Assembly: GCF_033100115.1 (NCBI RefSeq) | Contig: NZ_CP136910.1 | Coordinates: forward strand, 5,286,001 to 5,350,000 | Reading direction: 5' to 3' | Length of the DNA: 64,000 nucleotides | From: Anaerocolumna sp. AGMB13020 | GTDB taxonomy: Bacteria; Bacillota; Clostridia; Lachnospirales; Lachnospiraceae | Shown: positions 52,231 through 62,456 of the stretch, in pieces | Position numbering within the stretch: the stretch's first letter is position 1 | Layout of the letters: each line of letters begins with the position of its first letter | Translations under genes and position numbers: made by a program | Notes under the pieces: model-generated | Told to the model about the DNA's origin: nothing | The model's input: only the letters and a program-made list of their open reading frames with translations | Databases searched by the model: none

Positions 52231-53199
52231 ATGGATTCTAGGCAATTAATGCCCGTTGTAATAGCTTTTGTTATTAGCTTAACTTTATGCCCAATCATTA
52301 TTCCATTTCTAAAAAGGCTTAAATGGGGGCAATATGTTAGAAACAACGGTCCCAAAAGCCATCTGCGCAAAACAGGTACACCCACAATGGGCGGTATTGT
52401 TATCTTGCTTGGGATTGTTTTAACATCAATCCTATACCTGAAGGATAATAGAGATATTATACCGGTTCTGTTTGCTACAGTGGGCTTTGGCTTAATCGGA
52501 TTTCTGGATGATTATCTGAAGATTGTTATGAAAAGATCAATGGGACTTAAGGTCTGGCAGAAACTGTTAGGACAGATACTGGTAACAATAATTTTTGTGA
52601 TTTATTTCACAAAACATACGGAGGTGGGAACTTCTGTATTAATGCCCTTTTCAGGAGGATTCGACGAAGGTTACTATCTTGAAATCGGTATATGGTTTAT
52701 TCCAATGATGATCTTTATTATGCTTGGAACTGTTAATGGGGCTAATTTTACTGACGGACTGGATGGTCTGGCTGCCAGTGTTACTTTGCAGATAACTACT
52801 TTTTTCTCTGTTGCGGCGATTGTGGTGGGCAGCAGCATATCACCGATAACCAATGCAGCAGCAGGCAGTCTGTTAGGGTTCCTGGTATTTAACATATATC
52901 CGGCAAGGGTATTTATGGGGGATACCGGTTCATTAGCATTAGGTGGTTTTGTAGCTGCTTCAGCTTTTATGCTGAAGATGCCGTTATTTCTGATAATTGT
53001 AGGTTTAATATATCTCATTGAGGTGATTTCGGTAATATTACAAATAGCATACTTTAGGATAACAGGGGGAAAGCGAATATTTCGTATGGCCCCTATTCAC
53101 CATCATTTTGAATTATGCGGTTGGTCAGAAATGAAAGTAGTATCAGTATTTTCCATAGTAACTGCCCTTTGTTGTATTATTGCATTACTTGGAATCTGA
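52231..53199 (+). CDS. mraY: phospho-MurNAc-pentapeptide transferase
   Basis: 322 aa with about ten membrane segments; makes lipid I from UDP-MurNAc-pentapeptide and undecaprenyl phosphate. Signature blocks: KTGTPTMGGIVIL, GFLDDYLKI, NGANFTDGLDGLA, FMGDTGSLALGGF and the MAPIHHHFEL loop near the C-terminus. ACGGAGGAAAC precedes the ATG. Confidence 0.95.
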   Translation: MDSRQLMPVVIAFVISLTLCPIIIPFLKRLKWGQYVRNNGPKSHLRKTGTPTMGGIVILLGIVLTSILYLKDNRDIIPVLFATVGFGLIGFLDDYLKIVMKRSMGLKVWQKLLGQILVTIIFVIYFTKHTEVGTSVLMPFSGGFDEGYYLEIGIWFIPMMIFIMLGTVNGANFTDGLDGLAASVTLQITTFFSVAAIVVGSSISPITNAAAGSLLGFLVFNIYPARVFMGDTGSLALGGFVAASAFMLKMPLFLIIVGLIYLIEVISVILQIAYFRITGGKRIFRMAPIHHHFELCGWSEMKVVSVFSIVTALCCIIALLGI

Positions 53200-53264
53200 T
53201 ACAGCCAAAGAAAAAATAAGGTGATAACCGGATTACTACAGCAAGAAAGAAGGATTATATCAAG

Positions 53265-54620
53265 ATGAAACTGGATAATAAAACTGTATTGGTATTTGGT
53301 ACCGGATTAAGTGGTATTTCAGCCGTTCATTTCCTGGAGGATATAACAGATAAGATAATCGTATATGATACCAATGCCAGTCTGGATATAGAGGCAATCA
53401 GAGAAAAGCTTACGGATTCCTTTACGGGAGAAATAGTATTGGGCGAACTGAAGGAGGAATGTCTGGAGACTGTCAATTTAGCTGTTTTAAGCCCTGGAGT
53501 TCCAACAGATTTGCCCGTTGTAAACAGAATCAGGGAGAAAAATATACCGATTTGGGGCGAAGTAGAACTGGCTTACTATAAAGCCAGAGGTAAAATCGCT
53601 GCCATAACCGGAACAAATGGTAAAACTACTACTACCTCTTTGGTAGGTGATATTATGAGAGCGTATTTTGAAGAGGTATTTGTTGTCGGTAATATCGGCA
53701 TACCATATACAGATATAGCCTGTAAGACTTCTGAGGCTTCTGTAACTGTAATTGAAATGAGCAGTTTTCAATTGGAGACGATTGTAGATTTCAGACCACA
53801 GGTAAGTGCAATCCTTAATATAACTCCGGATCATCTTAACCGTCATCATACCATGGAAAACTACATTGCTGCAAAGTTGAATATCGCGAAAAATCAAGGT
53901 GCAGATGATGTGTGCATACTAAATTATGAAGATGAAGTTTTGAGGGAAGCCGGCAAAGGAATCAAGACAAACGTATTGTATTTTAGCAGTCTTAGAAAGT
54001 TAGAGAAGGGAATATATCTGGAGGGTGACAATATAATATACAGTGATGGAAGTAACAGAGTGACTGTGGTTGATGTTACCCAGATGAATATATTCGGCAG
54101 ACATAATTATGAAAATACTATGGCAGCCATAGGAATCGCACTTTCTCTGAAAGTTCCTGTAGAGGCTATCAATAAAGCAGTCAGAAACTTTATTGCTGTG
54201 GAGCACCGTATTGAATTTGTCACAACAAAAAACGGTGTAAAATATTACAACGATTCAAAAGGAACCAATCCGGATGCTTCCATAAAAGCCATTGAATCTA
54301 TGCCTGCACCCACCTGCCTTATTGCCGGAGGATATGACAAGGGATCCGAATATGATGAGTGGATGGAAGCCTTTAAGGGTAAGATAAAAGCGCTGGTACT
54401 GATTGGCCAGACAAAAGATAAAATTGCAGAAACAGCCAGAAATCATGGTTTTCATGACATCTATATGACAGACAGTTTACAGGAAGCAGTGGAAATCTGT
54501 CACAGATTATCACAGGAAGGGGATTGTGTACTACTGTCTCCTGCCTGCGCAAGTTGGGATATGTTCCCTAATTATGAAGAAAGAGGCCGTCTCTTTAAGG
54601 AATACGTAAGAAATTTATAA
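53265..54620 (+). CDS. murD: UDP-MurNAc-L-alanine:D-glutamate ligase
   Basis: 451 aa; adds D-Glu to the UDP-MurNAc-L-Ala precursor. N-terminal Rossmann-like domain (GTGLSGISA), ATP loop GTNGKTTTT (about 118-126), NITPDHLNRH, and C-terminal YNDSKGTNPDA and LLSPACASWDMF. Normal length. It lies between mraY and ftsW as in other Firmicutes. Confidence 0.95.
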   Translation: MKLDNKTVLVFGTGLSGISAVHFLEDITDKIIVYDTNASLDIEAIREKLTDSFTGEIVLGELKEECLETVNLAVLSPGVPTDLPVVNRIREKNIPIWGEVELAYYKARGKIAAITGTNGKTTTTSLVGDIMRAYFEEVFVVGNIGIPYTDIACKTSEASVTVIEMSSFQLETIVDFRPQVSAILNITPDHLNRHHTMENYIAAKLNIAKNQGADDVCILNYEDEVLREAGKGIKTNVLYFSSLRKLEKGIYLEGDNIIYSDGSNRVTVVDVTQMNIFGRHNYENTMAAIGIALSLKVPVEAINKAVRNFIAVEHRIEFVTTKNGVKYYNDSKGTNPDASIKAIESMPAPTCLIAGGYDKGSEYDEWMEAFKGKIKALVLIGQTKDKIAETARNHGFHDIYMTDSLQEAVEICHRLSQEGDCVLLSPACASWDMFPNYEERGRLFKEYVRNL

Positions 54621-54644
54621 GACAAGAATCAAAGTGAGGTCTGC

Positions 54645-55790
54645 ATGACAAGGGAAGAAAGAGATAAAGGAAAATCCAGAAAACTTCATAGCTACTATGA
54701 TTACAATCTGTTGTTTCTTACGATTTTTCTGGTGTGCTTTGGACTGGTTATGGTTTACAGCACCAGCTCCTATAATGCAGCCAGGAAATATTTAAATCCA
54801 GCGTACTATCTGGAAAAACAAGGTGCCTTTGCAATTCTTGGAATCGTTGTAATGCTGATTGTTTCAAAGATTGATTATCGAATATACAAAATAAAATTTC
54901 CGGTGATAAAGCTAAGGCCGGTTGTAGCATTGTACTTTTTATGTATCATTCTGCAAATTTGTGTTTTATTATTTGCCAAAGAGATAAACGGTTCAAAAAG
55001 GTGGCTTTCCTTAGGGCCCCTTGGAACCTTTCAGCCTTCTGAGCTTTCCAAAGTTGCCATAATCCTGTTTACAGCTTATATTGTCTGTCTTTCACCGAAA
55101 CGGCTGGATAAGTTTACGGGCTTTTTGCGAATAGCGGCATATGTTGTGCCTCTCATAGGACTTGTATTGTCTCAGAATTTCAGTACTGCTCTTGTAATGG
55201 GCCTTATTATGGTGGCGATATGTTTTGTTGCCAGCAGGAAGAAACTTTACTTTATTGTTTCTGGCGGTTTAATGGCTGCCATTGGTGCCATATTCATCTT
55301 TTTTGTTAGTTATCGAAGTGAAAGAATTACAGTCTGGTTGAATGTTGAGACTCACGAGAAAGGGTACCAGATACTTCAGGGGCTCTATGCCATTGCCTCG
55401 GGCCGGATCTTCGGTAAAGGCCTGGGAGAGAGTATGCAAAAGCTTGGTTTTATTCCGGAATCTCATAACGATATGATATTTGCGGTTATTTGTGAAGAAC
55501 TGGGACTCTTTGGAGCAATTGCAGTAATTCTGCTTTTTGTCCTGGTTATCTGGAGACTATTTATTATTGCGGTAAATGCACCGGATCTTTTTGGAGGGTT
55601 AATAGCCACCGGTGTATTAACACATATAGCAGCACAGGTCCTCATTAACATAGCGGTAGTTACCAATACAATTCCTTCTACCGGAATACCATTACCCTTT
55701 ATATCATACGGAGGAACATCACTTCTTGTGTTGCTGACGGAAATGGGAATTGTGTTAAGTGTATCCAATCAGATTAAGTATGAAAAATAG
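54645..55790 (+). CDS. ftsW: SEDS-family glycosyltransferase FtsW/SpoVE
   Basis: 381 aa with about ten membrane segments; polymerises glycan strands at the septum with its partner PBP. Blocks: GLVMVYSTSSY near residue 35, GSKRWLSLGPLGTFQPSELSK, SHNDMIFAVICEELGL and the C-terminal TGIPLPFISYGGTS. FtsW and SpoVE cannot be separated by sequence alone; the spoVD-like neighbour leaves SpoVE open. Confidence 0.92.
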   Translation: MTREERDKGKSRKLHSYYDYNLLFLTIFLVCFGLVMVYSTSSYNAARKYLNPAYYLEKQGAFAILGIVVMLIVSKIDYRIYKIKFPVIKLRPVVALYFLCIILQICVLLFAKEINGSKRWLSLGPLGTFQPSELSKVAIILFTAYIVCLSPKRLDKFTGFLRIAAYVVPLIGLVLSQNFSTALVMGLIMVAICFVASRKKLYFIVSGGLMAAIGAIFIFFVSYRSERITVWLNVETHEKGYQILQGLYAIASGRIFGKGLGESMQKLGFIPESHNDMIFAVICEELGLFGAIAVILLFVLVIWRLFIIAVNAPDLFGGLIATGVLTHIAAQVLINIAVVTNTIPSTGIPLPFISYGGTSLLVLLTEMGIVLSVSNQIKYEK

Positions 55791-55871
55791 GTATTTGCTT
55801 CCCCATTTGGCTGCAAGCACAAATATAATTAAATTACATATAGTAATACTATATTAGGTTTGAGGTGTACC

Positions 55872-57128
55872 ATGGCATATATTGAAATTGTTGGTGGTAA
55901 ACAGCTAAGTGGTGAAGTTAACATACAAGGTTCTAAAAATACCGTATTACCAATTTTAGCAGCTACATTATTAATAAACGGTGTTACAAAGCTGAATCAT
56001 TGTCCGAGAATTCTGGATGTGGAGCATATGATAGAGATTCTCATTGATATCGGATGTACCGTTACCTGGGAAGGCTCCTCTATCATAGTTGATGCAAGAG
56101 GTTTATCAACAGATATCGTCCCAACGGATCTTGTCAAGAAGATGCGCTCTTCCATTATATTAATGGGAGCTCTTTTAGGAAGAACCCACAGCGCTGTCAT
56201 ATCTTATCCGGGTGGCTGTACCATTGGTGCAAGACCTATCAATTTTCATTTGGAGGCTTTTAAACAGATGAATGTTGTTCTGGAAGAAGAGGACGGGCTG
56301 ATTAAATGCTTGACTTCTGGGATTAAGGGAGCGGATATATATTTTCCCTCACCCAGTGTGGGAGCAACAGAAAATGTTATTCTCGCGGCAGTTTTAGGCA
56401 GTGGAAAGACCAGAATCTTTAATGCGGCAAGAGAGCCGGAAATTCTTGAATTATGCAAATTCTTGATTTCAGCAGGTGCCAGGATATATGGTTCGGGTAC
56501 CGGAAGAATTGAAATTGAGGGAGTTGCAGCCCTGCATCAGACGGAATATACAGCACCATCTGATCGAATTGTAGCAGGTACTTACCTGGCAGCAGCTGCC
56601 GGTGCGGGAGGAGATGTTGTATTAAGAGGGATAGGCTGCGGTAGTCTTTACGTAGTTATTCAGACCTTAAAACGGATGGGAAGCCGTATAAAATGCAAGG
56701 AGGATTCCATCTCTCTTCATTCCGATGGAACAGTAAGGGCAGTGCCAGAGATTATAACAGAACCATATCCGGGATTTCCTACGGATATGCAGTCACAGAT
56801 CATGTCGGTGCTTATGAAAGCATCCGGAAACAGCAAAATAGTGGAAGAAATATTTGAAGGCAGATATCAGAATGTACCGGAACAAGCCAGATTTGGTGCG
56901 CAGATATGTTTACAGGACAGAGTGGCGCATATAACAGGTGTTCCTGCTTTAAAAGCTTCTGAAGTATCCGCAGGTGAGTTAAGGGGGGGAGCAGCACTTG
57001 TGATAGCCGGTTTAATGGCAGAGGGTAAAACAATTGTTAACAATCCATATCATATCCAGAGGGGATATGAGGATATATGCAGAGACTTAAGGGCTTTGGG
57101 GGCACAGATTGAATATAAAAATGAGTAA
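55872..57128 (+). CDS. murA: UDP-GlcNAc 1-carboxyvinyltransferase
   Basis: 418 aa; first committed step of peptidoglycan synthesis. It has GSKNTVLPILAA (Lys-Asn at the substrate site) and the flexible loop YPGGCTIGARP with catalytic Cys116, the fosfomycin target. Start is ATG 55872 behind GAGGTG; the upstream TTG (55860) overlaps that site. It occupies the slot where murG often lies in dcw clusters. Confidence 0.94.
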   Translation: MAYIEIVGGKQLSGEVNIQGSKNTVLPILAATLLINGVTKLNHCPRILDVEHMIEILIDIGCTVTWEGSSIIVDARGLSTDIVPTDLVKKMRSSIILMGALLGRTHSAVISYPGGCTIGARPINFHLEAFKQMNVVLEEEDGLIKCLTSGIKGADIYFPSPSVGATENVILAAVLGSGKTRIFNAAREPEILELCKFLISAGARIYGSGTGRIEIEGVAALHQTEYTAPSDRIVAGTYLAAAAGAGGDVVLRGIGCGSLYVVIQTLKRMGSRIKCKEDSISLHSDGTVRAVPEIITEPYPGFPTDMQSQIMSVLMKASGNSKIVEEIFEGRYQNVPEQARFGAQICLQDRVAHITGVPALKASEVSAGELRGGAALVIAGLMAEGKTIVNNPYHIQRGYEDICRDLRALGAQIEYKNE

Positions 57129-57184
57129 CTGATGAGAACGTTTAAGGAGTGAATAATTGCCAGGAAGGATAAGGTGCTTTGAGA

Positions 57185-57931
57185 ATGCGACAGGATAAAA
57201 ACAGCAAAACGATAATAAGCCCTTCGGGGAAACTGTTGCTGTTTGGCCTTCTTGTTTTTCTTGCGGTAATCCTGCTTTATATGACCTGTAATCTGAGGTC
57301 GGTTACGATAATCGGCAGCACCCATTACAGTGATGATGAGTTAAAGCAGGAATTACTGACAAGTAAAAGCGATAGCAATACCATACTTTTTTACCTGAGA
57401 CTGATGTATGGCAAAAAAGAATCAATTCCCTTTGTTGAAAAGATTACAGCAACGATGGTGGACAGGCATACCATTAAACTGCATGTCTATGAAAAATCAG
57501 TAATCGGCTGTATTCAGTATATGGGAAGTTATATGTATTTTGATAAAGATGGTATAGTCGTGGAAACTTCTCAGGAAAAACTTGAGGGAGTACCATTTAT
57601 AACAGGGCTGAATTTTAACAGTTTTATACTGCACGATAAGATAGAGACAGAGAACCCGGAGCTTTTCCCGGTCATACTTAAGATCACTCAATTAATCCAG
57701 AAATTTGAACTGGATATCAATACGATTCAGTTTAACGAGGACTATGAGGTAACATTAAAAAACAAACAAAGTATAGTGCTTTTGGGAAAAAGAGATTCCT
57801 ATGATGAACAGATTGCAAATCTGAAGGGACTATTACCGACGGTACCTCAGAAAAACGGTAAGATTCTTTCCATAGACCTGAAGAATTATATGGAAGGTCA
57901 GGAAAAAATTGTTGCGAAGCCTGTCAAATAA
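57185..57931 (+). CDS. ftsQ: cell division protein FtsQ/DivIB
   Basis: 248 aa bitopic protein: basic N-terminus, membrane helix (about 17-37), a POTRA-like domain (VTIIGSTHYSDDELKQELL, about 42-110) and a beta domain (about 115-235). AAGGTG 8 nt before ATG 57185 supports this start; TTG 57179 is an alternative. It stabilises the FtsL-PBP complex at the septum (family knowledge). Confidence 0.88.
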   Translation: MRQDKNSKTIISPSGKLLLFGLLVFLAVILLYMTCNLRSVTIIGSTHYSDDELKQELLTSKSDSNTILFYLRLMYGKKESIPFVEKITATMVDRHTIKLHVYEKSVIGCIQYMGSYMYFDKDGIVVETSQEKLEGVPFITGLNFNSFILHDKIETENPELFPVILKITQLIQKFELDINTIQFNEDYEVTLKNKQSIVLLGKRDSYDEQIANLKGLLPTVPQKNGKILSIDLKNYMEGQEKIVAKPVK

Positions 57932-58017
57932 AACGTTAAAAAAAGGTTGATTATTTAGTGGATAAAAGATATGATATTTATTAGAATAACCAGTCTTATA
58001 TTACTAGAAGCTCAATG

Positions 58018-58046
58018 TTGAATAAGAAAATGGAATCGTATATAAT
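58018..58046 (+). promoter_or_regulatory. sigma-A promoter of ftsZ
   Basis: TTGAAT (58018-58023), a 17-nt spacer and a perfect TATAAT (58041-58046), about 38 bp before the ftsZ start, so ftsZ has its own transcript in addition to dcw read-through. Confidence 0.8.
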
Positions 58047-58084
58047 TAATATAATTTTAGGTGTATAGTGAAGGAGGAAGTACC

Positions 58085-59278
58085 TTGCTTGAAATAAGAA
58101 CGAGTGAAACAGAATCTACTGCAAAAATACTAGTTGTCGGAGTAGGCGGAGCAGGAAATAATGCTGTAAATAGAATGGTTGAGCAGAATATCAAAGGTGT
58201 TGAATTTGTTTGTATCAATACGGACAAGCAGCATTTAAAGAATTGTAAGGCTCCTCAATGTGTACAAATTGGTGAGAAACTTACGAAAGGTCTTGGTGCA
58301 GGAGCTCAGCCGGAAATTGGAGCACAGGCGGCAGAAGAGAGCAAGGAAGAACTGCTAGAGATAATCAAAGGTTCCGATATGGTGTTTGTAACCTGCGGTA
58401 TGGGCGGTGGAACCGGTACGGGAGCAGCACCAGTAGTTGCACAGTTAGCAAAGGATATGGGAATCCTTACAGTAGGCATCGTAACGAAACCCTTTAAATT
58501 TGAAGCAAAAGCGCGAATGAATAATGCTCTTGGCGGCATTGAGCGGTTAAAAGAACATGTGGACACATTGATAGTGATTCCTAATGATAAATTAATGGAA
58601 ATTGTTGACAGACGAACTACCATACCTGATGCGCTTAAAAAGGCCGATGAGGTCCTTCAGCAAGGTGTTCAGGGTATCACGGATCTGATTAATGTACCTG
58701 GCCTTATTAATCTGGATTTCGCCGATGTTCAGACTGTCATGAAAGACAAAGGTGTTGCTCATATCGGTATTGGTATTGGCAAAGGAGATGATAAATGTAT
58801 TAGTGCTGTTAATCAGGCTATTACCAGTCCTCTTCTTGAGACTACCATATCAGGAGCTTCCCATGTTATAATCAATATTTCCGGTGATATCAGTTTGATC
58901 GAAGTAAACGAGGCAGCAACTATGGTACAGGAGCTTGCTGGTGAAAATGCCAATATTATCTTTGGCGCCATGTATGATGATGCTACTACAGACTATGTTA
59001 CCATTACTGTAATAGCTACAGGACTTGACGGAGAGGCAGGCAACAAAGGGGAAGCAAAAGGTCCCAGTTTCCTGAAACAACCAGTGGCCAGACCTGAGTA
59101 TAAGTTTAATAATCAGCAGTCTCCATTTGAAAAAGCACAGTCTCAGGTGGCGGCTACACAATCTACACCCACTTCTCCTTATTCTGGAACCACTTCTCAT
59201 TATCCAGGCAGAGAGGCCAATGAGGTGGGAAGTATTAAAATACCAGAGTTCTTACAGAAAAACAAAAACCATAAATAA
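58085..59278 (+). CDS. ftsZ: cell division tubulin homologue FtsZ
   Basis: 397 aa GTPase that forms the Z ring. GTP motif [12 protein letters not shown] (about 103-114), T7 loop NLDFADVQ (catalytic Asp), a variable Pro/Ser/Thr/Gln linker from about 322 and the C-terminal anchor peptide [10 protein letters not shown]. Start is TTG 58085 (MLEIRTSE) with AAGGAGG 7 nt upstream; an in-frame ATG at 58061 would overlap the ribosome site and precede it. A terminator follows. Confidence 0.96.
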   Translation: MLEIRTSETESTAKILVVGVGGAGNNAVNRMVEQNIKGVEFVCINTDKQHLKNCKAPQCVQIGEKLTKGLGAGAQPEIGAQAAEESKEELLEIIKGSDMVFVTCGMGGGTGTGAAPVVAQLAKDMGILTVGIVTKPFKFEAKARMNNALGGIERLKEHVDTLIVIPNDKLMEIVDRRTTIPDALKKADEVLQQGVQGITDLINVPGLINLDFADVQTVMKDKGVAHIGIGIGKGDDKCISAVNQAITSPLLETTISGASHVIINISGDISLIEVNEAATMVQELAGENANIIFGAMYDDATTDYVTITVIATGLDGEAGNKGEAKGPSFLKQPVARPEYKFNNQQSPFEKAQSQVAATQSTPTSPYSGTTSHYPGREANEVGSIKIPEFLQKNKNHK

Positions 59279-59301
59279 ATAACTTAAGGAAATAACAGCG
59301 T

Positions 59302-59342
59302 AAAATAGCCTGTATTCGAGAAATCGGATACAGGCTATTTTT
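59302..59342 (+). terminator. intrinsic terminator after ftsZ
   Basis: AAATAGCCTGTATTCG pairs with CGGATACAGGCTATTT and runs into T5. It ends the dcw/ftsZ transcription unit. Confidence 0.9.
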
Positions 59343-59513
59343 AATGCAATTGAAAATTCAGGCGCATTGTCCTTCATTTCCCCAGAAGCTTTGTGGAATT
59401 AACATATATTTACAAAAGTATAAATATTGTAACAGGATTATATATTATGTCGTTGAAATGGAGGGGATATTGTAAGTGAGAGTAAATGAAAACAGGTTCA
59501 ACTATTCCAGTAT

Positions 59514-59546
59514 TTGACAAATTAAACGGGCTTTAACAGCTATAAT
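59514..59546 (+). promoter_or_regulatory. long-spacer promoter of spoIIGA-sigE (Spo0A type)
   Basis: TTGACA (59514-59519) and TATAAT (59541-59546) are perfect hexamers but 21 bp apart. B. subtilis spoIIG has the same oddity (22 bp) and needs Spo0A. TTTGACAAA overlapping the -35 box reads TTTGTCAAA on the other strand, one base off the 0A-box form TTTGTCGAA. Confidence 0.75.
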
Positions 59547-59579
59547 AGGATTTATTATAAATGAAATGAGGGGGTGGCT

Positions 59580-60500
59580 TTGTATTTAGACGTTTATGTT
59601 GATGTTATTTTCATCATAAATTTCATCATGGATTTTATTCTGTTAACAGTAGTAAAAAAAATACTAAGGTATACAGGCTCATCCTTAAGGTGCTGCCTGG
59701 GAGCTGCAGCAGGAGCTTTGGGAGCTTGTGTGTTTGCGGTAATTCCGTATTTGAATCATTTCATTCAATTTTTAGCTGCTTACATTTTGTTAAGCTGCCT
59801 GTTGGTTAAGATATCCTATGGCAAAAGGAATCGAAAGGAATTTTTAAAAGCAGTAGGGCTCCTTTACATAACCACCTTTTTTCTGGGAGGATTATTGAAC
59901 AGCCTGTATTATTATACTGGTTTTGGATATTATTTCAGAGAACTGATGCAGGGGAGATTGCTTTCAAAGCAGGGATATCAGAATTTTTATTTGGCAGTTT
60001 TGGCAGGGACTATCGGTTTGATTGTTTTTATCAGCCTTTTAAAACGGCTTCGGTATAAGGAAACAGATTATTATAAGACAGAACTTTGTTTTAATGAAAG
60101 AACTGTCAAAGCTGTAGGATTTATGGATACCGGAAATTGCTTAAAAGACCCGTATTTCGGGAAACCGGTAATTGTAGCGGAATATACGGTGATTGAACCC
60201 TTATTGACGGATTCTCAGAATAATATGCTGTGTAATCTGTTCGACGATTTTAGTAATGGTACTTCTTTACCCGGTAAGAACCAGGAGGAAGTACAACCGG
60301 ACGAATATCTACCTCTTCGGATGATTCCTTTTCAATCAGTTGGTAAAAAAGGAATATTACCGGCAATTGTACTTGATAAAGTCATCCTCTGGGAAGGGAA
60401 AGAAGAGACGGTCAGGGAAAAAGTTCTAACTGCCATTAGCAGGGAGGATGTATCCGTACGTAAGGATTATCAGATCATTTTACATAGGGAGGTTATGTGA
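59580..60500 (+). CDS. spoIIGA: sporulation sigma-E factor processing peptidase
   Basis: 306 aa: about five membrane segments in the first 160 residues ([18 protein letters not shown]), then a cytosolic aspartic protease domain with Asp183 in DTGN ([12 protein letters not shown]). It cleaves pro-sigma-E in the mother cell after a forespore signal. Start TTG 59580 is preferred because GAGGGGG ends 5 nt upstream; GTG 59574 overlaps that site. sigE follows by 22 nt. Confidence 0.92.
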   Translation: MYLDVYVDVIFIINFIMDFILLTVVKKILRYTGSSLRCCLGAAAGALGACVFAVIPYLNHFIQFLAAYILLSCLLVKISYGKRNRKEFLKAVGLLYITTFFLGGLLNSLYYYTGFGYYFRELMQGRLLSKQGYQNFYLAVLAGTIGLIVFISLLKRLRYKETDYYKTELCFNERTVKAVGFMDTGNCLKDPYFGKPVIVAEYTVIEPLLTDSQNNMLCNLFDDFSNGTSLPGKNQEEVQPDEYLPLRMIPFQSVGKKGILPAIVLDKVILWEGKEETVREKVLTAISREDVSVRKDYQIILHREVM

Positions 60501-60522
60501 TGGAAAGGGAGGAAAGAGATTA

Positions 60523-61263
60523 ATGCTGTTAAAAATAACAATCCCGAATAAGTTTACATTTCGGTTGATACCTGATTTCAGAAGTATTCTGTTTAACGGT
60601 CGCGGTGAGATACATTATATCGGTGGGGCTGAGGTTCTTCCTGCACCCCTTGATGCGGTCAGGGAAGCAGAAGAAATTGCACGGCTTGGTACGGAAGATG
60701 ATACCCAGGCTAAATCCATACTGGTAGAGCATAATCTCCGATTGGTTGTGTACATAGCTAAAAAATTTGACAATACAGGAGTAGGTGTTGAAGATTTGAT
60801 TTCTATTGGGACGATAGGGCTTATCAAAGCAATTAATACCTATAATCCGGATAAGAATATTAAGCTTGCTACCTATGCCTCCAGGTGTATTGAAAATGAA
60901 ATTCTCATGTATCTGAGAAGAAATAATAAGACGAAACTGGAGGTGTCCATTGACGAACCCCTTAATGTGGATTGGGATGGTAACGAACTTCTGTTATCCG
61001 ATATACTTGGTACGGAAGAGGATGTTATTTATAGAAATATTGAAGAAGAAGTAGACAGAAAGCTTCTGGGGAAAGCTCTTTCCAAACTAAGTGAAAGAGA
61101 AAGGATTATAGTACAGCTGCGTTTCGGAATCAATACCGAAGACGGCAACGAAAGGACACAAAAGGAGGTTGCAGACCTTCTGGGTATATCCCAATCCTAT
61201 ATATCCAGATTAGAAAAAAAGATTATAAAGCGATTAAAAAAAGAAATGCTGCGTTTGGAATAA
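60523..61263 (+). CDS. sigE: RNA polymerase sigma-E factor (sporulation, mother cell)
   Basis: 246 aa. An N-terminal pro-region (about 1-28, [15 protein letters not shown]) is followed by sigma-70 regions 2 ([37 protein letters not shown]), 3 and 4 ([19 protein letters not shown]). Start is ATG 60523 behind GGGAGGAAA; the longer frame from 60448 lies inside spoIIGA. Pairing with spoIIGA is diagnostic. Confidence 0.96.
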   Translation: MLLKITIPNKFTFRLIPDFRSILFNGRGEIHYIGGAEVLPAPLDAVREAEEIARLGTEDDTQAKSILVEHNLRLVVYIAKKFDNTGVGVEDLISIGTIGLIKAINTYNPDKNIKLATYASRCIENEILMYLRRNNKTKLEVSIDEPLNVDWDGNELLLSDILGTEEDVIYRNIEEEVDRKLLGKALSKLSERERIIVQLRFGINTEDGNERTQKEVADLLGISQSYISRLEKKIIKRLKKEMLRLE

Positions 61264-61522
61264 AGATATATTAAGATATAACAAAAAAGGAAATTATTAC
61301 ATTCTGTTTAACCGTATAAAGATGCCTTTAATAGTGAATCATTTACTTATGCAAAGAGTAGAAATGGATAGAGAAAACTTCTATAATAATTGAAGTTATC
61401 TCTATGTATTTGAAGAATTTCAACATAGCACTTTCGTGATATGGGAAATTTTTTCTGCTCTGTATACATGTACTGTACACATGGATTTGTACAGGAAGAA
61501 AAAATGATTTGGAGGTTTTCAT

Positions 61523-62302
61523 ATGGCTCTTTATAAGGTAGAAATTTGCGGTGTCAATACATCTAAGTTGCCATTACTGAACAATAGTGAAAAGGAAGAA
61601 TTATTTAAACGTATCCTAGAGGGAGATAAAGAGGCAAGAGAATTGTATATCAAAGGTAATCTGCGTCTTGTACTTAGTATAATTCAAAGATTTTCTGGCA
61701 GTAATGAAAATGTTGATGATTTATTTCAGATCGGCTGCATTGGTCTTATGAAAGCAATTGATAATTTCGATATAACACAAAATGTGAAATTCTCCACCTA
61801 TGCCGTTCCTATGATAATCGGTGAAATCAGAAGATATCTTAGAGATAATAACAGCATAAGGGTTAGCAGATCTTTACGTGATACTGCGTATAAAGCAATT
61901 TACACGAAGGAAGCATTACTTAAGAAAAATGACAAAGAACCCACAGTTATGGAAATTGCTTCGGAAATCGGTATTTCAAAGGAAGATGTGGTTTATGCAC
62001 TGGATGCCATTCAAAGTCCGGTATCCCTTTATGAGCCTGTTTACTCAGAAGGCGGAGATACCCTGTATATTATGGACCAGGTCAGTGACAAAAAGAATAA
62101 AGAGGAAAACTGGATTGAAGAGATTGCATTAAAGGAAGCTCTCTCAAAACTTACCGACAGGGAAAGAGGAATAATAGAGCTTCGTTTTTATGAAGGCAAA
62201 ACCCAGATGGAAGTGGCAAAAGAAATATGTATATCTCAAGCGCAGGTTTCCAGACTGGAAAAATCAGCACTGAAAAATATGAAAAATTATCTGAGTCAAT
62301 AA
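61523..62302 (+). CDS. sigG: RNA polymerase sigma-G factor (sporulation, forespore)
   Basis: 259 aa. The N-terminus VEICGVNTSKLPLL is the sigma-G specific segment; region 2 (DLFQIGCIGLMKAIDNF), region 3 and region 4 (CISQAQVSRLEKSALKNM) follow. GGAGGT is 8 nt before the ATG. The 259-bp gap after sigE should hold its own promoter; I could not assign a sigma-F/G box with confidence. It drives late forespore genes. Confidence 0.96.
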   Translation: MALYKVEICGVNTSKLPLLNNSEKEELFKRILEGDKEARELYIKGNLRLVLSIIQRFSGSNENVDDLFQIGCIGLMKAIDNFDITQNVKFSTYAVPMIIGEIRRYLRDNNSIRVSRSLRDTAYKAIYTKEALLKKNDKEPTVMEIASEIGISKEDVVYALDAIQSPVSLYEPVYSEGGDTLYIMDQVSDKKNKEENWIEEIALKEALSKLTDRERGIIELRFYEGKTQMEVAKEICISQAQVSRLEKSALKNMKNYLSQ

Positions 62303-62312
62303 ATTAAGTTAT

Positions 62313-62347
62313 GCACCTTAACAAGAGTATTGTTAGGGTGTATTTTT
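62313..62347 (+). terminator. intrinsic terminator after sigG
   Basis: GCACCTTAACAA (62313-62324) pairs with TTGTTAGGGTGT (62330-62341; one G-U type mismatch) and is followed by T6. Confidence 0.85.
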
Positions 62348-62456
62348 TATGCATCCCCATCATTTATTAATGGAACCTTTTTTCATTTGATATTGATTTT
62401 TGTGGAAACCTCTAGTAAGCTAATAGAGCATTTTACTGAGGAGGAAAAAGGAGAGT

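Noticed and set aside
61440..61500. Candidate sigma-F/G promoter (GTATA) before sigG
   Set aside because: The -10 part does not fit the consensus; the TGTACA-like repeats there are too short to call.
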